23,590 nt of DNA from an uncultured Verrucomicrobiales bacterium (lineage in GTDB: Bacteria; Verrucomicrobiota; Verrucomicrobiia; Verrucomicrobiales; Akkermansiaceae), in NCBI GenBank assembly GCA_937916135.1, contig CALFTQ010000011.1, positions 1 through 23,590 on the forward strand, given 5' to 3'. Position 1 is the first letter of the stretch. Every line of letters starts with the position of its first letter. Below, piece after piece: positions 15,683-23,587 of the stretch. A program made the position numbers and the translations under genes. The notes under the pieces are model-generated. The model was not told where the DNA came from. It ran no database searches and was given only the letters and a program-made list of their open reading frames with translations.

Positions 15683-16315
15683 ATGCACGATTTCCTTGTA
15701 TTCTGTATGGACTGCATTCAGCAGTGGGGTTACTGGGGCGTGGTGGTGCTCATGGCCATGGAGAGCTCCATCATCCCGGTGCCGAGTGAGATTGTGGTGC
15801 CGCCGGCCGCCATCGCCGCCACATTCCCGGATGCCAGCATGTCCTTCTGGGGCGTGGTGCTCGCCGGCACGGTGGGCTCCTACCTGGGTTCGTGCGTAAT
15901 GTATTTCATGGCACTCTGGCTGGGGCGTCCGTTCATGTTCCGCTTCGGCAAGTACTTCCTGATGCCGCCGCACAAGATTGAAAAGGCAGAGGTATTCATG
16001 AACAAGTACTCCACCGCCGGCATCTTCTTTGCGCGTTTCCTGCCGGTGGTGCGCCACCTCATCTCCATCCCCGCCGGTCTGGTCAAGATGAACTTCACCA
16101 TGTTCAGCATCGCCACCATCACCGGCTCCGCCATCTGGTGCTGGGTGCTGGCCTGGTTCGGCGACAAGGTAGGCAGCGAACACCCCGATATCATGAAGAG
16201 CCCGGAGGACCTGGTGCACGCCGTGAAGGATGAATCCCACCTGGTGGTGCTGGCCATCGTGATGCTGGCCGGCCTCTATGCCCTCATGAAATACATGACC
16301 CGCGATAAAAAGTAA
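15683..16315 (+). CDS. DedA-family membrane protein
   Basis: A 210-residue DedA-type membrane protein (VTT fold), probably a flippase-like protein that acts on phospholipids or undecaprenyl phosphate. It shows the family pattern: 'MESSIIPVPSEIVVPPAA' near the N-terminus, then 'FFARFLPVVRHLISIPAGL' with the conserved Arg residues, and several hydrophobic helices. ATG 15683 was chosen over an upstream ATG (15548) that would overlap lpxB and add 45 polar residues. A weak CATAAT (15671-15676) ends 6 nt before this ATG, which again suggests a leaderless message, but the -35 (TTTTAA) is poor. It heads a four-gene plus-strand run. Confidence 0.9.
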   Translation: MHDFLVFCMDCIQQWGYWGVVVLMAMESSIIPVPSEIVVPPAAIAATFPDASMSFWGVVLAGTVGSYLGSCVMYFMALWLGRPFMFRFGKYFLMPPHKIEKAEVFMNKYSTAGIFFARFLPVVRHLISIPAGLVKMNFTMFSIATITGSAIWCWVLAWFGDKVGSEHPDIMKSPEDLVHAVKDESHLVVLAIVMLAGLYALMKYMTRDKK

Positions 16316-16327
16316 GCCTTCAGAACC

Positions 16328-17260
16328 ATGTCCAACGAAAACCTTATCGAAGAAATTCTGCGCCTGAAACAGGAACGCAACGCCGTCATCCTGGCTCACA
16401 GCTACCAGCGCCCGGAAATCCAGGACCTGGCCGATTTCGTGGGCGATTCCCTCGCCCTGGCCCGCAAGGCGCAGGAGGCCGAGTGCGATGTCATCGTGTT
16501 CTGCGGTGTGCACTTCATGGCCGAGACCGCCTGCATCCTGAACCCGAGCCGCACCGTGCTGCTGCCGGATGCCAATGCGGCCTGCTCGCTGGAAGCCTCC
16601 TGCCCCGCTGAGGAACTGGCCGCCTTCCTGGAGGAGAACAAGGACAAGAATTACTACGTGATTGCCTATGTGAACTGCTCCATCGGCGTGAAGGCGCTGG
16701 CAGATGTCATCGTGACCAGCGGCAACTCCCAGCGCATCATCGAGTCCGCCCCCACGGACCGCCCCATCCTCTTTGTGCCGGACCGCAACCTGGGCGCCTG
16801 GACCTCCCTGAAAACCGGCCGCGTCATGACCATGTGGAACGGCGCCTGCCACGTACACGAGCGCTTCACCCGCGACCAGCTGCTGGCCACCAAGGCCAAA
16901 CACCCGGATGCCCTGGTGGTCTGCCACCCGGAATGCCAGGAACCCATCCGCCTGCTGGCCGACCACATCTGCTCCACCGAGAAGATGATTCCCTACTGCC
17001 GCGAGAGCGAGTGCAGCAAGTTCATCATCGTGACGGAAACGGGCATTCTGCACCGCCTGCGTAAGCTGGTGCCGGGCAAGGAGTTCATCCCCATGGACAT
17101 GGGCCAGTGCTCCTGCGCCGAGTGTGAGTTCATGAAGCTCAACACACTGGAGAAGCTGCGCAACTGCCTGCGCGACATGACCCCCGAGGTGCGCGTGCCG
17201 GAGGAACTGCGCCTGCGCGCCGCCGCCCCGCTGGAACGCATGCTGGAGCTTTCCAAATAA
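16328..17260 (+). CDS. nadA: quinolinate synthase A
   Basis: A 310-residue NadA that condenses iminoaspartate with dihydroxyacetone phosphate to quinolinate in NAD synthesis, using a 4Fe-4S cluster. The three conserved cluster ligands are visible: C86 (NAACSLEASCP), C174 (NGACHVHERF) and C266 (CAECEFMKLNTLEKL). The substrate-site motifs 'AHSYQRPEIQDLADFVGDS' and 'FVPDRNLGAW' are also present. The length is typical of the shorter NadA type. It starts 12 nt after dedA. No nadB or nadC is nearby. Confidence 0.97.
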   Translation: MSNENLIEEILRLKQERNAVILAHSYQRPEIQDLADFVGDSLALARKAQEAECDVIVFCGVHFMAETACILNPSRTVLLPDANAACSLEASCPAEELAAFLEENKDKNYYVIAYVNCSIGVKALADVIVTSGNSQRIIESAPTDRPILFVPDRNLGAWTSLKTGRVMTMWNGACHVHERFTRDQLLATKAKHPDALVVCHPECQEPIRLLADHICSTEKMIPYCRESECSKFIIVTETGILHRLRKLVPGKEFIPMDMGQCSCAECEFMKLNTLEKLRNCLRDMTPEVRVPEELRLRAAAPLERMLELSK

Positions 17261-17262
17261 AA

Positions 17263-18261
17263 ATGAACCTGGCCCCGCACATCCTGGCCCACGGCAACTG
17301 GATTTCCATGGAGGAATTCATGGAGCTGGCCCTCTATGACCCGGACAGCGGCTATTACAACACCAACATCGCCGATATCGGCTTCCGTGGCGATTTCTCC
17401 ACCACCGTCACCATGAGCGACCTGCTGGCCCGCCGCCTGGTGCAGCAGTGGCAGCAGAGCTGCCGCGCCTTCAACCGCCGCCTGCCCATCATCGAAATCG
17501 GCGGCGGCAACGGCGATATGGCCGTGAGCATGGCCCGCTCGCTCGGCTTCTTCAACCGCCTGCGTGTGCGCTACTACATGGTGGACCGCTCCAAGGCACT
17601 GCGCGATCTGCAGCTCATGGTGGGCGGCAACTTCGTGCGTGTGTACGAGACCATCGAGAAAGCCCTGAAACACGCCGGAGGCCGCGCCTTCATCTTCTCC
17701 AACGAGCTGCCGGATGCCTTCCCCGCCCGCCAGTTCGTGTACCAGGACGGCGCCTGGCTGGAGCTGGGATTCTCCGTAAACCACGGGCACATTGTGCGCG
17801 CGGTGAAGCAGCGCCCGCTGCCGGAGTCCAGCGTATTCACCCGCTGGGCCTACGAGGGGCAGATTGTGGAGGTGCAGGAAAGCTACCACAAGTGGTATGC
17901 CGCCTGGCAGCCGCTCTGGAAATGCGGCACCCTGGTCACCATCGACTACGGCGAGATGAACGACACCCTCTACCACCGCCGCCCCGCCGGCACCCTCCGC
18001 GGTTACAAAGCCCACCAGCTCGTCAGCGCCGATGAGCTCCCGACCCTGGCAGGCAAGTGCGACGTGACCGCCGATGTGAACTTCACCGACCTGCGCCAGC
18101 TGGCCGAAAACTGCGTGGGCGACCGCGTGCAGTACATGAGCCAGCACGCCTACCTCAAGGACCTGGCCGACCCCACCAGCGCCGCAGACCGCCACCTGAT
18201 TGCCGTGCCCGGCGCGGGAGACCACTTCAACGTGCTCATCCAGCACCGCTTCGAATCATGA
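17263..18261 (+). CDS. MidA/NDUFAF7-family SAM-dependent methyltransferase
   Basis: A 332-residue member of the COG1565 (DUF185) family. It begins with the family signature 'WISMEEFMELALYDPDSGYY' and has a SAM-binding motif at about 75-82 (IIEIGGGNGD). In mitochondria the homologue NDUFAF7 methylates an arginine of a complex I subunit; the bacterial substrate is not known. It starts 2 nt after the nadA stop and overlaps the next gene by 4 nt, so it is part of the same operon. Confidence 0.9.
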   Translation: MNLAPHILAHGNWISMEEFMELALYDPDSGYYNTNIADIGFRGDFSTTVTMSDLLARRLVQQWQQSCRAFNRRLPIIEIGGGNGDMAVSMARSLGFFNRLRVRYYMVDRSKALRDLQLMVGGNFVRVYETIEKALKHAGGRAFIFSNELPDAFPARQFVYQDGAWLELGFSVNHGHIVRAVKQRPLPESSVFTRWAYEGQIVEVQESYHKWYAAWQPLWKCGTLVTIDYGEMNDTLYHRRPAGTLRGYKAHQLVSADELPTLAGKCDVTADVNFTDLRQLAENCVGDRVQYMSQHAYLKDLADPTSAADRHLIAVPGAGDHFNVLIQHRFES

Positions 18262-19343
18262 ACCGCCGCACCAAATGCATGCTGACCGCTCTGCTGGCGG
18301 CCACCCTGGGCACAGTCATCCTGGCCGGGGATATCGTGCTGCCCGGCTGGCTCTGCCGCGGCGGCGAGTGGGAAGGCCCGGTAACGGACCATTTCGATGG
18401 CAAATTCTTCTACAACCCGGAGCCCGGCACGCTGTATAAGACCAGCAACCTGCTGCAGTGGCTGCAGGAGCGACACGCCAAGGGAGAATACCCCACCGTT
18501 GCGCAGAACACACACCAGCCACAGCTTGCCCCCAGGGTGGACGGCCAGGACTGGGAGGTCACCATGGTGAATCACTCCACCCTGCTCATCCGCACCGCAG
18601 GGCTCAACATCCTGACCGACCCCATCTGGAGCGACTACACCAGCCCGGTGCAGGGACTGGGCCCCCGCCGCCACCGCCCTGCCGGCATTTCCTGGGAAAA
18701 GCTCCCCCGCATCGATGTGTGCCTGCTCTCCCACGACCACTACGACCATTTCGATGCCCCCACCCTGAAACGCCTGGCTGCGGAGCATAATCCGCTCTTC
18801 ATCGTGCCGCTGGGGCTGGCAGGGCTGCTGCAATACCACTGCGGCGAGGACGTGCGGTTCATCGAGGCCGACTGGTGGGAAAGCGTGCAGCACGGCGACC
18901 TGCGCATCACCCTCACCCCGGCCAAGCACTGGAGCAACCGCTACCGCAAGACCTACACCCGCAACCGCTCGCTCTGGTGCGGCTTCTACCTGAAATCCGC
19001 CGGCGGCCCCTCCATTTATTTTGTGGGCGATTCCGCCCGCTCCAACTGCTTTGCGCAGATTCACGCCCGCCTCGGTGCGCCGGAGCTCGCCCTCATCCCC
19101 ATCGGCGCCTACAAGCCGGACTGGATCCGCAACGGCCACATCTCCCCCGCAGAGGCGGTGGAAGCCTTCCGCCAGCTGCACGCGAAACAAGCCATCGCCT
19201 GCCACTTCGGCACCTGGCAGCTCGCCAACGAGGGCTACCAGGAAACACTCGATGACCTGGCCGCCGCCCTGAAGGAATACAATATCCCCGCCAAGCAATT
19301 CATCGCCCCGGAGAACGGGCAGACAATCAGAGGTACAAAGTAA
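18258..19343 (+). CDS. membrane-anchored metallo-beta-lactamase-fold hydrolase (NAPE-PLD/UlaG-like)
   Basis: A 361-residue protein with a signal-anchor helix (about 8-30) and a metallo-beta-lactamase domain: HDHYDH (159-164), H224 (TPAKHWSNR), D258 (FVGDSAR) and a late His in CHFGTW, all candidate zinc ligands. The AKHW/SLWCGF pattern places it near the NAPE-PLD/UlaG-type hydrolases, so a phospholipid or phosphodiester substrate is plausible but not shown. ATG 18258 overlaps the methyltransferase stop (ATGA); a further upstream ATG in the same frame is rejected because it lies inside that gene. Its stop is 1 bp from the hpt stop on the other strand. Confidence 0.87.
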   Translation: MNRRTKCMLTALLAATLGTVILAGDIVLPGWLCRGGEWEGPVTDHFDGKFFYNPEPGTLYKTSNLLQWLQERHAKGEYPTVAQNTHQPQLAPRVDGQDWEVTMVNHSTLLIRTAGLNILTDPIWSDYTSPVQGLGPRRHRPAGISWEKLPRIDVCLLSHDHYDHFDAPTLKRLAAEHNPLFIVPLGLAGLLQYHCGEDVRFIEADWWESVQHGDLRITLTPAKHWSNRYRKTYTRNRSLWCGFYLKSAGGPSIYFVGDSARSNCFAQIHARLGAPELALIPIGAYKPDWIRNGHISPAEAVEAFRQLHAKQAIACHFGTWQLANEGYQETLDDLAAALKEYNIPAKQFIAPENGQTIRGTK

Positions 19344-19344
19344 A

Positions 19345-19863
19345 TTAATCGCGCACCACGCCCACATAGGGCAGATTGCGGTAAAGCGAGCCATCCGCAT
19401 CCATACCGTACCCCACGAGGTACAGATTCGGTGCGACCAAGCCCACGTAGTCAGCCTCAAATTCCACGCGGCGGCCCTCCGGCTTATCCACCGCCACAGC
19501 GGTGACCACCTCGGCCGCGCCGAGCCGCAGCAGCTCAGCCTTCACGTTTTTGAGCGTCACGCCACTGTCGAGCACATCGTCCAGCACCAGCACGCGCATA
19601 TCCTCGCAATACGGAACCGGGGTCTTCCAGGTCACCTTGCCGCTTGTTTCACGGGCAGCACCATAGCTGGATACACGGGCGGTCTCCAGAATGAAATTCA
19701 CCGGCAGATAACGCAGCAGGTCAGCTGTGAACCACAGTGCCCCATTCAGCAGGGAAAGCACCTTAACGGGGCGTTCGTCACCAAAGCGTTCGATGAGCTG
19801 CACCGCCATCTTACGGATGGCGGAGTCTATCTGTTCTGCCGAGAAGAGGGGTTCGATATTCAC
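19345..19863 (-). CDS. hpt: hypoxanthine phosphoribosyltransferase
   Basis: A 172-residue type I phosphoribosyltransferase with the PRPP-binding motif VLVLDDVLDSGVTL (91-104) and 'LSLLNGALWFTADLLRYL' near the N-terminus. The family salvages hypoxanthine and guanine to IMP and GMP. The start is GTG (19861-19863), 2 nt after the U32 stop, so it is probably translated by re-initiation. The stop faces the MBL gene with a 1-bp gap, leaving no room for a separate terminator. Confidence 0.93.
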   Translation of the reverse strand: MNIEPLFSAEQIDSAIRKMAVQLIERFGDERPVKVLSLLNGALWFTADLLRYLPVNFILETARVSSYGAARETSGKVTWKTPVPYCEDMRVLVLDDVLDSGVTLKNVKAELLRLGAAEVVTAVAVDKPEGRRVEFEADYVGLVAPNLYLVGYGMDADGSLYRNLPYVGVVRD

Positions 19864-19865
19864 GA

Positions 19866-21125
19866 CTATTTGAGTTTTCTGCGGGTTACGATGTAAACTT
19901 TGTCGCCGTGCCGCACCTTCTGCGGCACCGCAATAAGAGCCGTAGCCCCCTTGGGAGCCACCTGGACCACCCGGGTCTCACCTGCCTCATCATCGCACCT
20001 CACCTCCGGCACCGTCACACGCACAATGCCCGTGGTCACACCGGTTATCTCAATCTTATCCCCCGGCGAAACCGGGCCGGCCTCCAGGCGGATTTCCGCC
20101 ACGCCGGCCTTGGCATACCAGCGCATCACACGGCCCAGATGCTGCCGCTGCTCCAGCGCCAGACTGTTGGAGCAGCCGCTCCAGGTCTCCCACTCCTCAC
20201 CCAGATAATATCCACCATGCCAGAACTGGCGGTTGAACACGCGCAGCAGTTCCGATTCCCACGCCGCCACCTTTTCCGGGCTCCACTCCCCGGCGGCGCA
20301 GCACTGCACCGCCTCCTTGTACACCGAGGTCACGGTGGAGACGTATGCCTCCGAGCGTCCGCGTCCCTCCAGTTTGAAAACAGAAACACCGGCCTCCACC
20401 AGCTGATCTATCACGCGGATGGTGCAGATATCCTTCGGGGACATGATGTACTGGTTATCAATATCCATCTCGAAGCCGGTCTCCGTATCCGTCACGCGGT
20501 ATTTGCGGCGGCACAGCTGGTAGCACTGGCCACGGTTGGCGCTGGCATTGTAGGCCGCCAGACTCATGCCGCACTTGCCGGAAATGCCAATGCAGAGCGC
20601 ACCATGGGCAAATACCTCGATGCGCACCGGCTTGCCGGACGGCCCCGTGATATTCTCCCGCTTGATTCCCTCGATGATATGGCGAATCTGGCTGAGTTTC
20701 AGCTCGCGGGCCAGCACCATCACATCCGCATAGGCGGCAAAGAAACGCACAGCCCCCATGTTGCACACATTCGCCTGCACGGAGATATGCACCTCCAGCC
20801 CGATGCTGTGCGCATACGAGATAACAGACAGGTCTGCGGCAATCACGGCATCCACCCCGGCTTCCTTCGCCTGGCGGAGCAGCTGCTGCATACCTTCCAG
20901 CTCCTCATCGTAGATGATGACATTGCAGGTCAGGTAAGCCTTCGCCCCGCAGGCGTGGCACAAGCGGGCCACCTTCGGCAAATCCTCCACCGTGAAATTC
21001 ACCGTGGAGCGGGCACGCATATTATACAGGCCCACACCGAAATACACACTGTCTGCCCCTGCGCGCAACGCCGCAGCCAGGGACTCAAACGACCCGGCGG
21101 GGGACATGATTTCCAACTCCTGCAT
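19866..21125 (-). CDS. U32 family peptidase/tRNA hydroxylation-type protein
   Basis: A 419-residue U32-family protein with the signature E170-VFAHGALCIGISGKCGMS (170-189). Four cysteines (C178, C185, C201 and C234) have spacing close to the Fe-S ligands of the U32 relatives UbiU, UbiV and RlhA. The C-terminal extension matches the TrhP/YegQ type, which makes 5-hydroxyuridine in tRNA using prephenate. I therefore favour an Fe-S hydroxylase over a protease; the family name 'collagenase-like' is historical. It is followed 2 nt later by hpt. Confidence 0.85.
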   Translation of the reverse strand: MQELEIMSPAGSFESLAAALRAGADSVYFGVGLYNMRARSTVNFTVEDLPKVARLCHACGAKAYLTCNVIIYDEELEGMQQLLRQAKEAGVDAVIAADLSVISYAHSIGLEVHISVQANVCNMGAVRFFAAYADVMVLARELKLSQIRHIIEGIKRENITGPSGKPVRIEVFAHGALCIGISGKCGMSLAAYNASANRGQCYQLCRRKYRVTDTETGFEMDIDNQYIMSPKDICTIRVIDQLVEAGVSVFKLEGRGRSEAYVSTVTSVYKEAVQCCAAGEWSPEKVAAWESELLRVFNRQFWHGGYYLGEEWETWSGCSNSLALEQRQHLGRVMRWYAKAGVAEIRLEAGPVSPGDKIEITGVTTGIVRVTVPEVRCDDEAGETRVVQVAPKGATALIAVPQKVRHGDKVYIVTRRKLK

Positions 21126-21132
21126 GCGCGAG

Positions 21133-21161
21133 AGTGTACCTGTTATTCACTGAAAGGTCAA
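21133..21161 (-). promoter_or_regulatory. promoter of the U32-hpt operon
   Basis: On the minus strand, TTGACC (21156-21161), a 17-nt spacer and TACACT (21133-21138). The -10 ends 7 nt before the ATG, again giving a leaderless or near-leaderless transcript. Confidence 0.65.
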
Positions 21162-21275
21162 GGAGGAAGGACATCCCCCACCTGAAAATCCCGTTTTTTA
21201 CTGCCACAACATCAAAACAAGCTTGCCAAATCACCGCTCTTAAGGTAGATTTACAGAAGAATCTGCTATATCACT

Positions 21276-22070
21276 ATGAGAAGAACTCTCCTTCTTTCGG
21301 CTCTTTGCCTTCTCGGCACGTTCCCCGCAGTGGCAGCACCTGCCATGTTCACCAACCCGCTCGAGACCAAGACGCGGGAAAACGTGACCTGCACGGCCGG
21401 CACGCTGACCGGGGACTTCGGCTCCCTTTATTCCCGCCAGGCCATCTACAACGTCTCCCACTTCCGCAAATCAAACGCCGCCACCTCTGCTGTGGGCATG
21501 ACCATTGACCTCTCCGCCGCGGCAAAGGTTACCGAACCCACCAGGCTGCTCACCTTTGAGAGCACACACGAACTCGGACTCATGGCCACCCCGGAGGGGC
21601 TCACCGGCAACTGGCATGGCGCCACCTGGGGCGAAACCATCCCCTATGGCAAACTCGCCAACCATCCCGCTGCTTTCCACCGTGGGGGCAGCACCTATAT
21701 CACCCTCACCGTGGTGGCCTCCGGGTGCAGCGGTGCCGGTTGGAACGGCATCGGCGGTATCATGGGTTACGATGTGAACGGCGACCTCGTCATCAGCCTG
21801 CCACGCCTCGCTTCCGCTGAAAATAAAGACTTCCGGGCCATTCATGCAAATACTGATTTCGTCAAGTGCCTGTCCGTCACCCCGGATGTCAGCCGCACCT
21901 ATGCCGATGTTGCCCCCAAAGCCGCAGCTCAGGCAGCCAAGACCCAGCGAAAATACCTGAAAGCTCAGGGAGAAATTCTCAGCCCCACCCAGTGGACCGG
22001 GCTCGGCATCCTTCTGCTGCTGGGGCTCGGAGCCCTCAGCATTTTCCGCCTGCGCAAAGGCAAATGGTGA
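21276..22070 (+). CDS. secreted C-terminally anchored protein, unknown function
   Basis: A 264-residue protein that I do not recognise. It has a signal peptide (MRRTLLLSALCLLGTFPAVAA) and a Gly/Ser/Thr-rich central region with predicted beta character ('NVTCTAGTLTGDFGSLYS', 'STYITLTVVASGCSG'). One hydrophobic helix (about 240-256, LGILLLLGLGALSIFRL) is followed by the basic end RLRKGKW. The tripartite C-terminus resembles PEP-CTERM/sortase-like sorting signals, but the proximal motif is SPTQW rather than PEP, so a new or degenerate class is possible. A plain membrane anchor would also explain it. A TATATC with an upstream TG (21267-21272) lies too close to the ATG to be trusted as the promoter. 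Confidence 0.75.
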   Translation: MRRTLLLSALCLLGTFPAVAAPAMFTNPLETKTRENVTCTAGTLTGDFGSLYSRQAIYNVSHFRKSNAATSAVGMTIDLSAAAKVTEPTRLLTFESTHELGLMATPEGLTGNWHGATWGETIPYGKLANHPAAFHRGGSTYITLTVVASGCSGAGWNGIGGIMGYDVNGDLVISLPRLASAENKDFRAIHANTDFVKCLSVTPDVSRTYADVAPKAAAQAAKTQRKYLKAQGEILSPTQWTGLGILLLLGLGALSIFRLRKGKW

Positions 22071-22073
22071 TTC

Positions 22074-22101
22074 ACCCCTGGCGCGCGCCCAGGACAGGGG
22101 T
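22074..22101 (+). other. hairpin after the anchored-protein gene
   Basis: ACCCCTG (22074-22080) pairs with CAGGGGT (22095-22101), and the GC-rich interior can pair alternatively (CCTGG/CCAGG). It lies 4 nt past the stop. An A-run rather than a T-run follows, so it is probably a 3' stabilising or rho-dependent hairpin, not a classic terminator. Confidence 0.5.
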
Positions 22102-22117
22102 AACAAAAAAGTACCAC

Positions 22118-22159
22118 CACATAGGTAACACAAGTTCCAGGACATAGGTTACACTTTTG
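22118..22159 (+). repeat. left terminal repeat of the IS, two motif blocks
   Basis: The outer block CACATAGGTAACAC (22118-22131) and inner block CATAGGTTACACTTTTG (22143-22159) are separated by 11 nt. The two blocks resemble each other (ACATAGGTWACAC), so the end looks like two direct transposase-binding sites. Confidence 0.75.
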
Positions 22160-22178
22160 GATAGACATGTGGCATAAT
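22149..22178 (+). promoter_or_regulatory. transposase promoter
   Basis: TTACAC (22149-22154), inside the inner terminal block, an 18-nt spacer and CATAAT (22173-22178). The -10 ends 6 nt before ATG 22185. Transposase bound to the end would cover the -35, a simple autorepression scheme (inference). Confidence 0.55.
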
Positions 22179-22184
22179 CTCATT

Positions 22185-23402
22185 ATGCCATGGAACACCA
22201 AGAGTAGTAATCAAATGAGAATCGAATTCATAAAGCTTGTAAGTCAGCCGGAGATGTCCATGGCTGAAGCGTGCCGGTTGTATAACATCAGTCGAAAAAC
22301 AGGATACAAATGGCTCAGAAGATATGAAAAAGAGGGTGATTCAGGGTTGGTGGATCAAAGCCGGCGGCCTGTAAATCAACCAACTAAGCTATCTGAGAAG
22401 GTTCTGTTACGCATAGTCAGCATACGTGTCGCACACAAGCATTGGGGAGCTGATAAAATACGCGCCATTTTGAAAAGAGAACACTTTTCTCCGCTGCCCG
22501 GACGCACGAGCATTCATCGAGTATTGAGGCAGGCTGGCCTTATCAACCTGCGCCGTAAGCGCATAGCCAGACTTGATAATTTGCGTCTTGTTCAAGATGG
22601 GGGGCCTGACCTGCAGGTTAATGATGAATGGACAATTGATTTTAAGGGATGGTGGAGGTCAAAGGATGGGGAAAGAAAGTGTTACCCTTTGACAATACGA
22701 GACGCAAAAAGCCGTTTCATCCTAGGGGTAACACTCCTTTCTGACTCAAAGGAAGAGAGCGTCCGACAAGCCATGATAAAGGTATTTGAGCGTTACGGAT
22801 TACCAAAATCAATACGAAGCGATAATGGCTCACCTTTTGCATGTACTCAGGCATTACTTGGGTTAAGCAAGCTGTCCGCATGGTGGATCAGATTGGGCAT
22901 AGAGCCAAATCGCGGACGAGTGGGGTGTCCCCAGGATAATGGGGCCCATGAGCGGATGCATAAGGATATGAAAAGTGAATTGCAGGCAGAAAGGGCAGAT
23001 ACTCAAACAGAGATGGATGAATGGGTGCATGAGTTTAATACCATACGACCGCATCAGGCATTGAACGGAGACACTCCAGCCCAACACTACCGAAAAAGCC
23101 CCCGGGTTTATACAAACAGTCTTGTGGACTATGACTATGGTAATATGCCAACGAGAAAGATAGACAAGCATGGTGACCTGAAATGGCACAGCATGGACTA
23201 CTTCCTCTCGGAGGCTTTGAGAGGGGAAAGAATAGGGCTTAAAAGCATAGGCAAGGGGCGATATGAAGCATGGTTTTGCGAACACCTGCTAGGCATTATA
23301 GATGAGGAAGCTGAAACATTTACGCCTCAATTAGCAAAAGGCTGCAGGCAGAGAATCATCCAAGCCAGGCGTAAACAAAAAGCCTACATCAAAGAGTTTT
23401 AA
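22185..23402 (+). CDS. IS481-family transposase
   Basis: A 405-residue DDE transposase from ATG 22185; an upstream in-frame ATG (22167) lies ahead of the -10 box and would precede transcription. The N-terminus has a helix-turn-helix (about 25-48, 'MAEACRLYNISRKTGYKW') and the central part an rve-type integrase core. Catalytic residues are D152 (WTIDFKGWW), D213 (IRSDNGSPFA) and E256 (DNGAHERMHKDMK), and the protein ends in a Lys/Arg-rich tail. No frameshift or internal stop is seen, so the element may be active. Codon use is more AT-rich than in the host genes. Confidence 0.93.
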   Translation: MPWNTKSSNQMRIEFIKLVSQPEMSMAEACRLYNISRKTGYKWLRRYEKEGDSGLVDQSRRPVNQPTKLSEKVLLRIVSIRVAHKHWGADKIRAILKREHFSPLPGRTSIHRVLRQAGLINLRRKRIARLDNLRLVQDGGPDLQVNDEWTIDFKGWWRSKDGERKCYPLTIRDAKSRFILGVTLLSDSKEESVRQAMIKVFERYGLPKSIRSDNGSPFACTQALLGLSKLSAWWIRLGIEPNRGRVGCPQDNGAHERMHKDMKSELQAERADTQTEMDEWVHEFNTIRPHQALNGDTPAQHYRKSPRVYTNSLVDYDYGNMPTRKIDKHGDLKWHSMDYFLSEALRGERIGLKSIGKGRYEAWFCEHLLGIIDEEAETFTPQLAKGCRQRIIQARRKQKAYIKEF

Positions 23403-23425
23403 CGCCGTCCCCCTCCATCGGCGCT

Positions 23426-23495
23426 CCGCGCGGCGGCTTTGCGCCTCCGCACCTCGCCCTTCGGGCTCGTGCTACGGCACAAAGCCGCCGCGCGG
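23426..23495. repeat. GC-rich perfect hairpin inside the IS right end
   Basis: CCGCGCGGCGGCTTTG (23426-23441) is an exact 16-bp complement of 23480-23495. The 38-nt loop holds a smaller GCCC-TTC-GGGC hairpin. The GC content is much higher than that of the surrounding IS. It sits between the transposase stop and the right terminal repeat and may end transposase transcription or block read-in from outside. It may also be a host palindrome captured by the IS. Confidence 0.75.
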
Positions 23496-23543
23496 TACAT
23501 TAGACTTGCATCATAGCAAATATAATGATACAAAACTCACGCG

Positions 23544-23587
23544 CAAAAGTGTAACCTATGTAGTTGAACTAAAGTGTTACCCATGTG
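23544..23587 (-). repeat. right terminal repeat of the IS, two motif blocks
   Basis: The inner block (23544-23560) is a perfect 17-nt inverse of 22143-22159. The outer block GTGTTACCCATGTG (23574-23587) matches the inverse of the left outer block except at one base. The spacer is 13 nt here against 11 nt on the left. Confidence 0.75.

Larger units (their letters stand above)
22118..23587 (+). mobile_element. IS481-family insertion sequence
   Basis: About 1.47 kb with a single DDE transposase gene and matching ends in inverted orientation. It is more AT-rich than the adjoining genes, except for a GC-rich hairpin near its right end. Each end has two related blocks (see the terminal repeat entries). 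The outer limits are uncertain because the right end is only 3 nt from the window edge, and no target duplication can be checked. It lies just downstream of the anchored-protein gene, so it probably causes no disruption on the left. Confidence 0.82.

Noticed and set aside
18057..18257. 67-residue extension of the MBL protein
   Set aside because: It overlaps the methyltransferase in another frame, and the ATGA overlap with the inner ATG is the more usual arrangement.
22074..22101. Rho-independent terminator
   Set aside because: The hairpin is followed by A's, not T's, on the transcribed strand.
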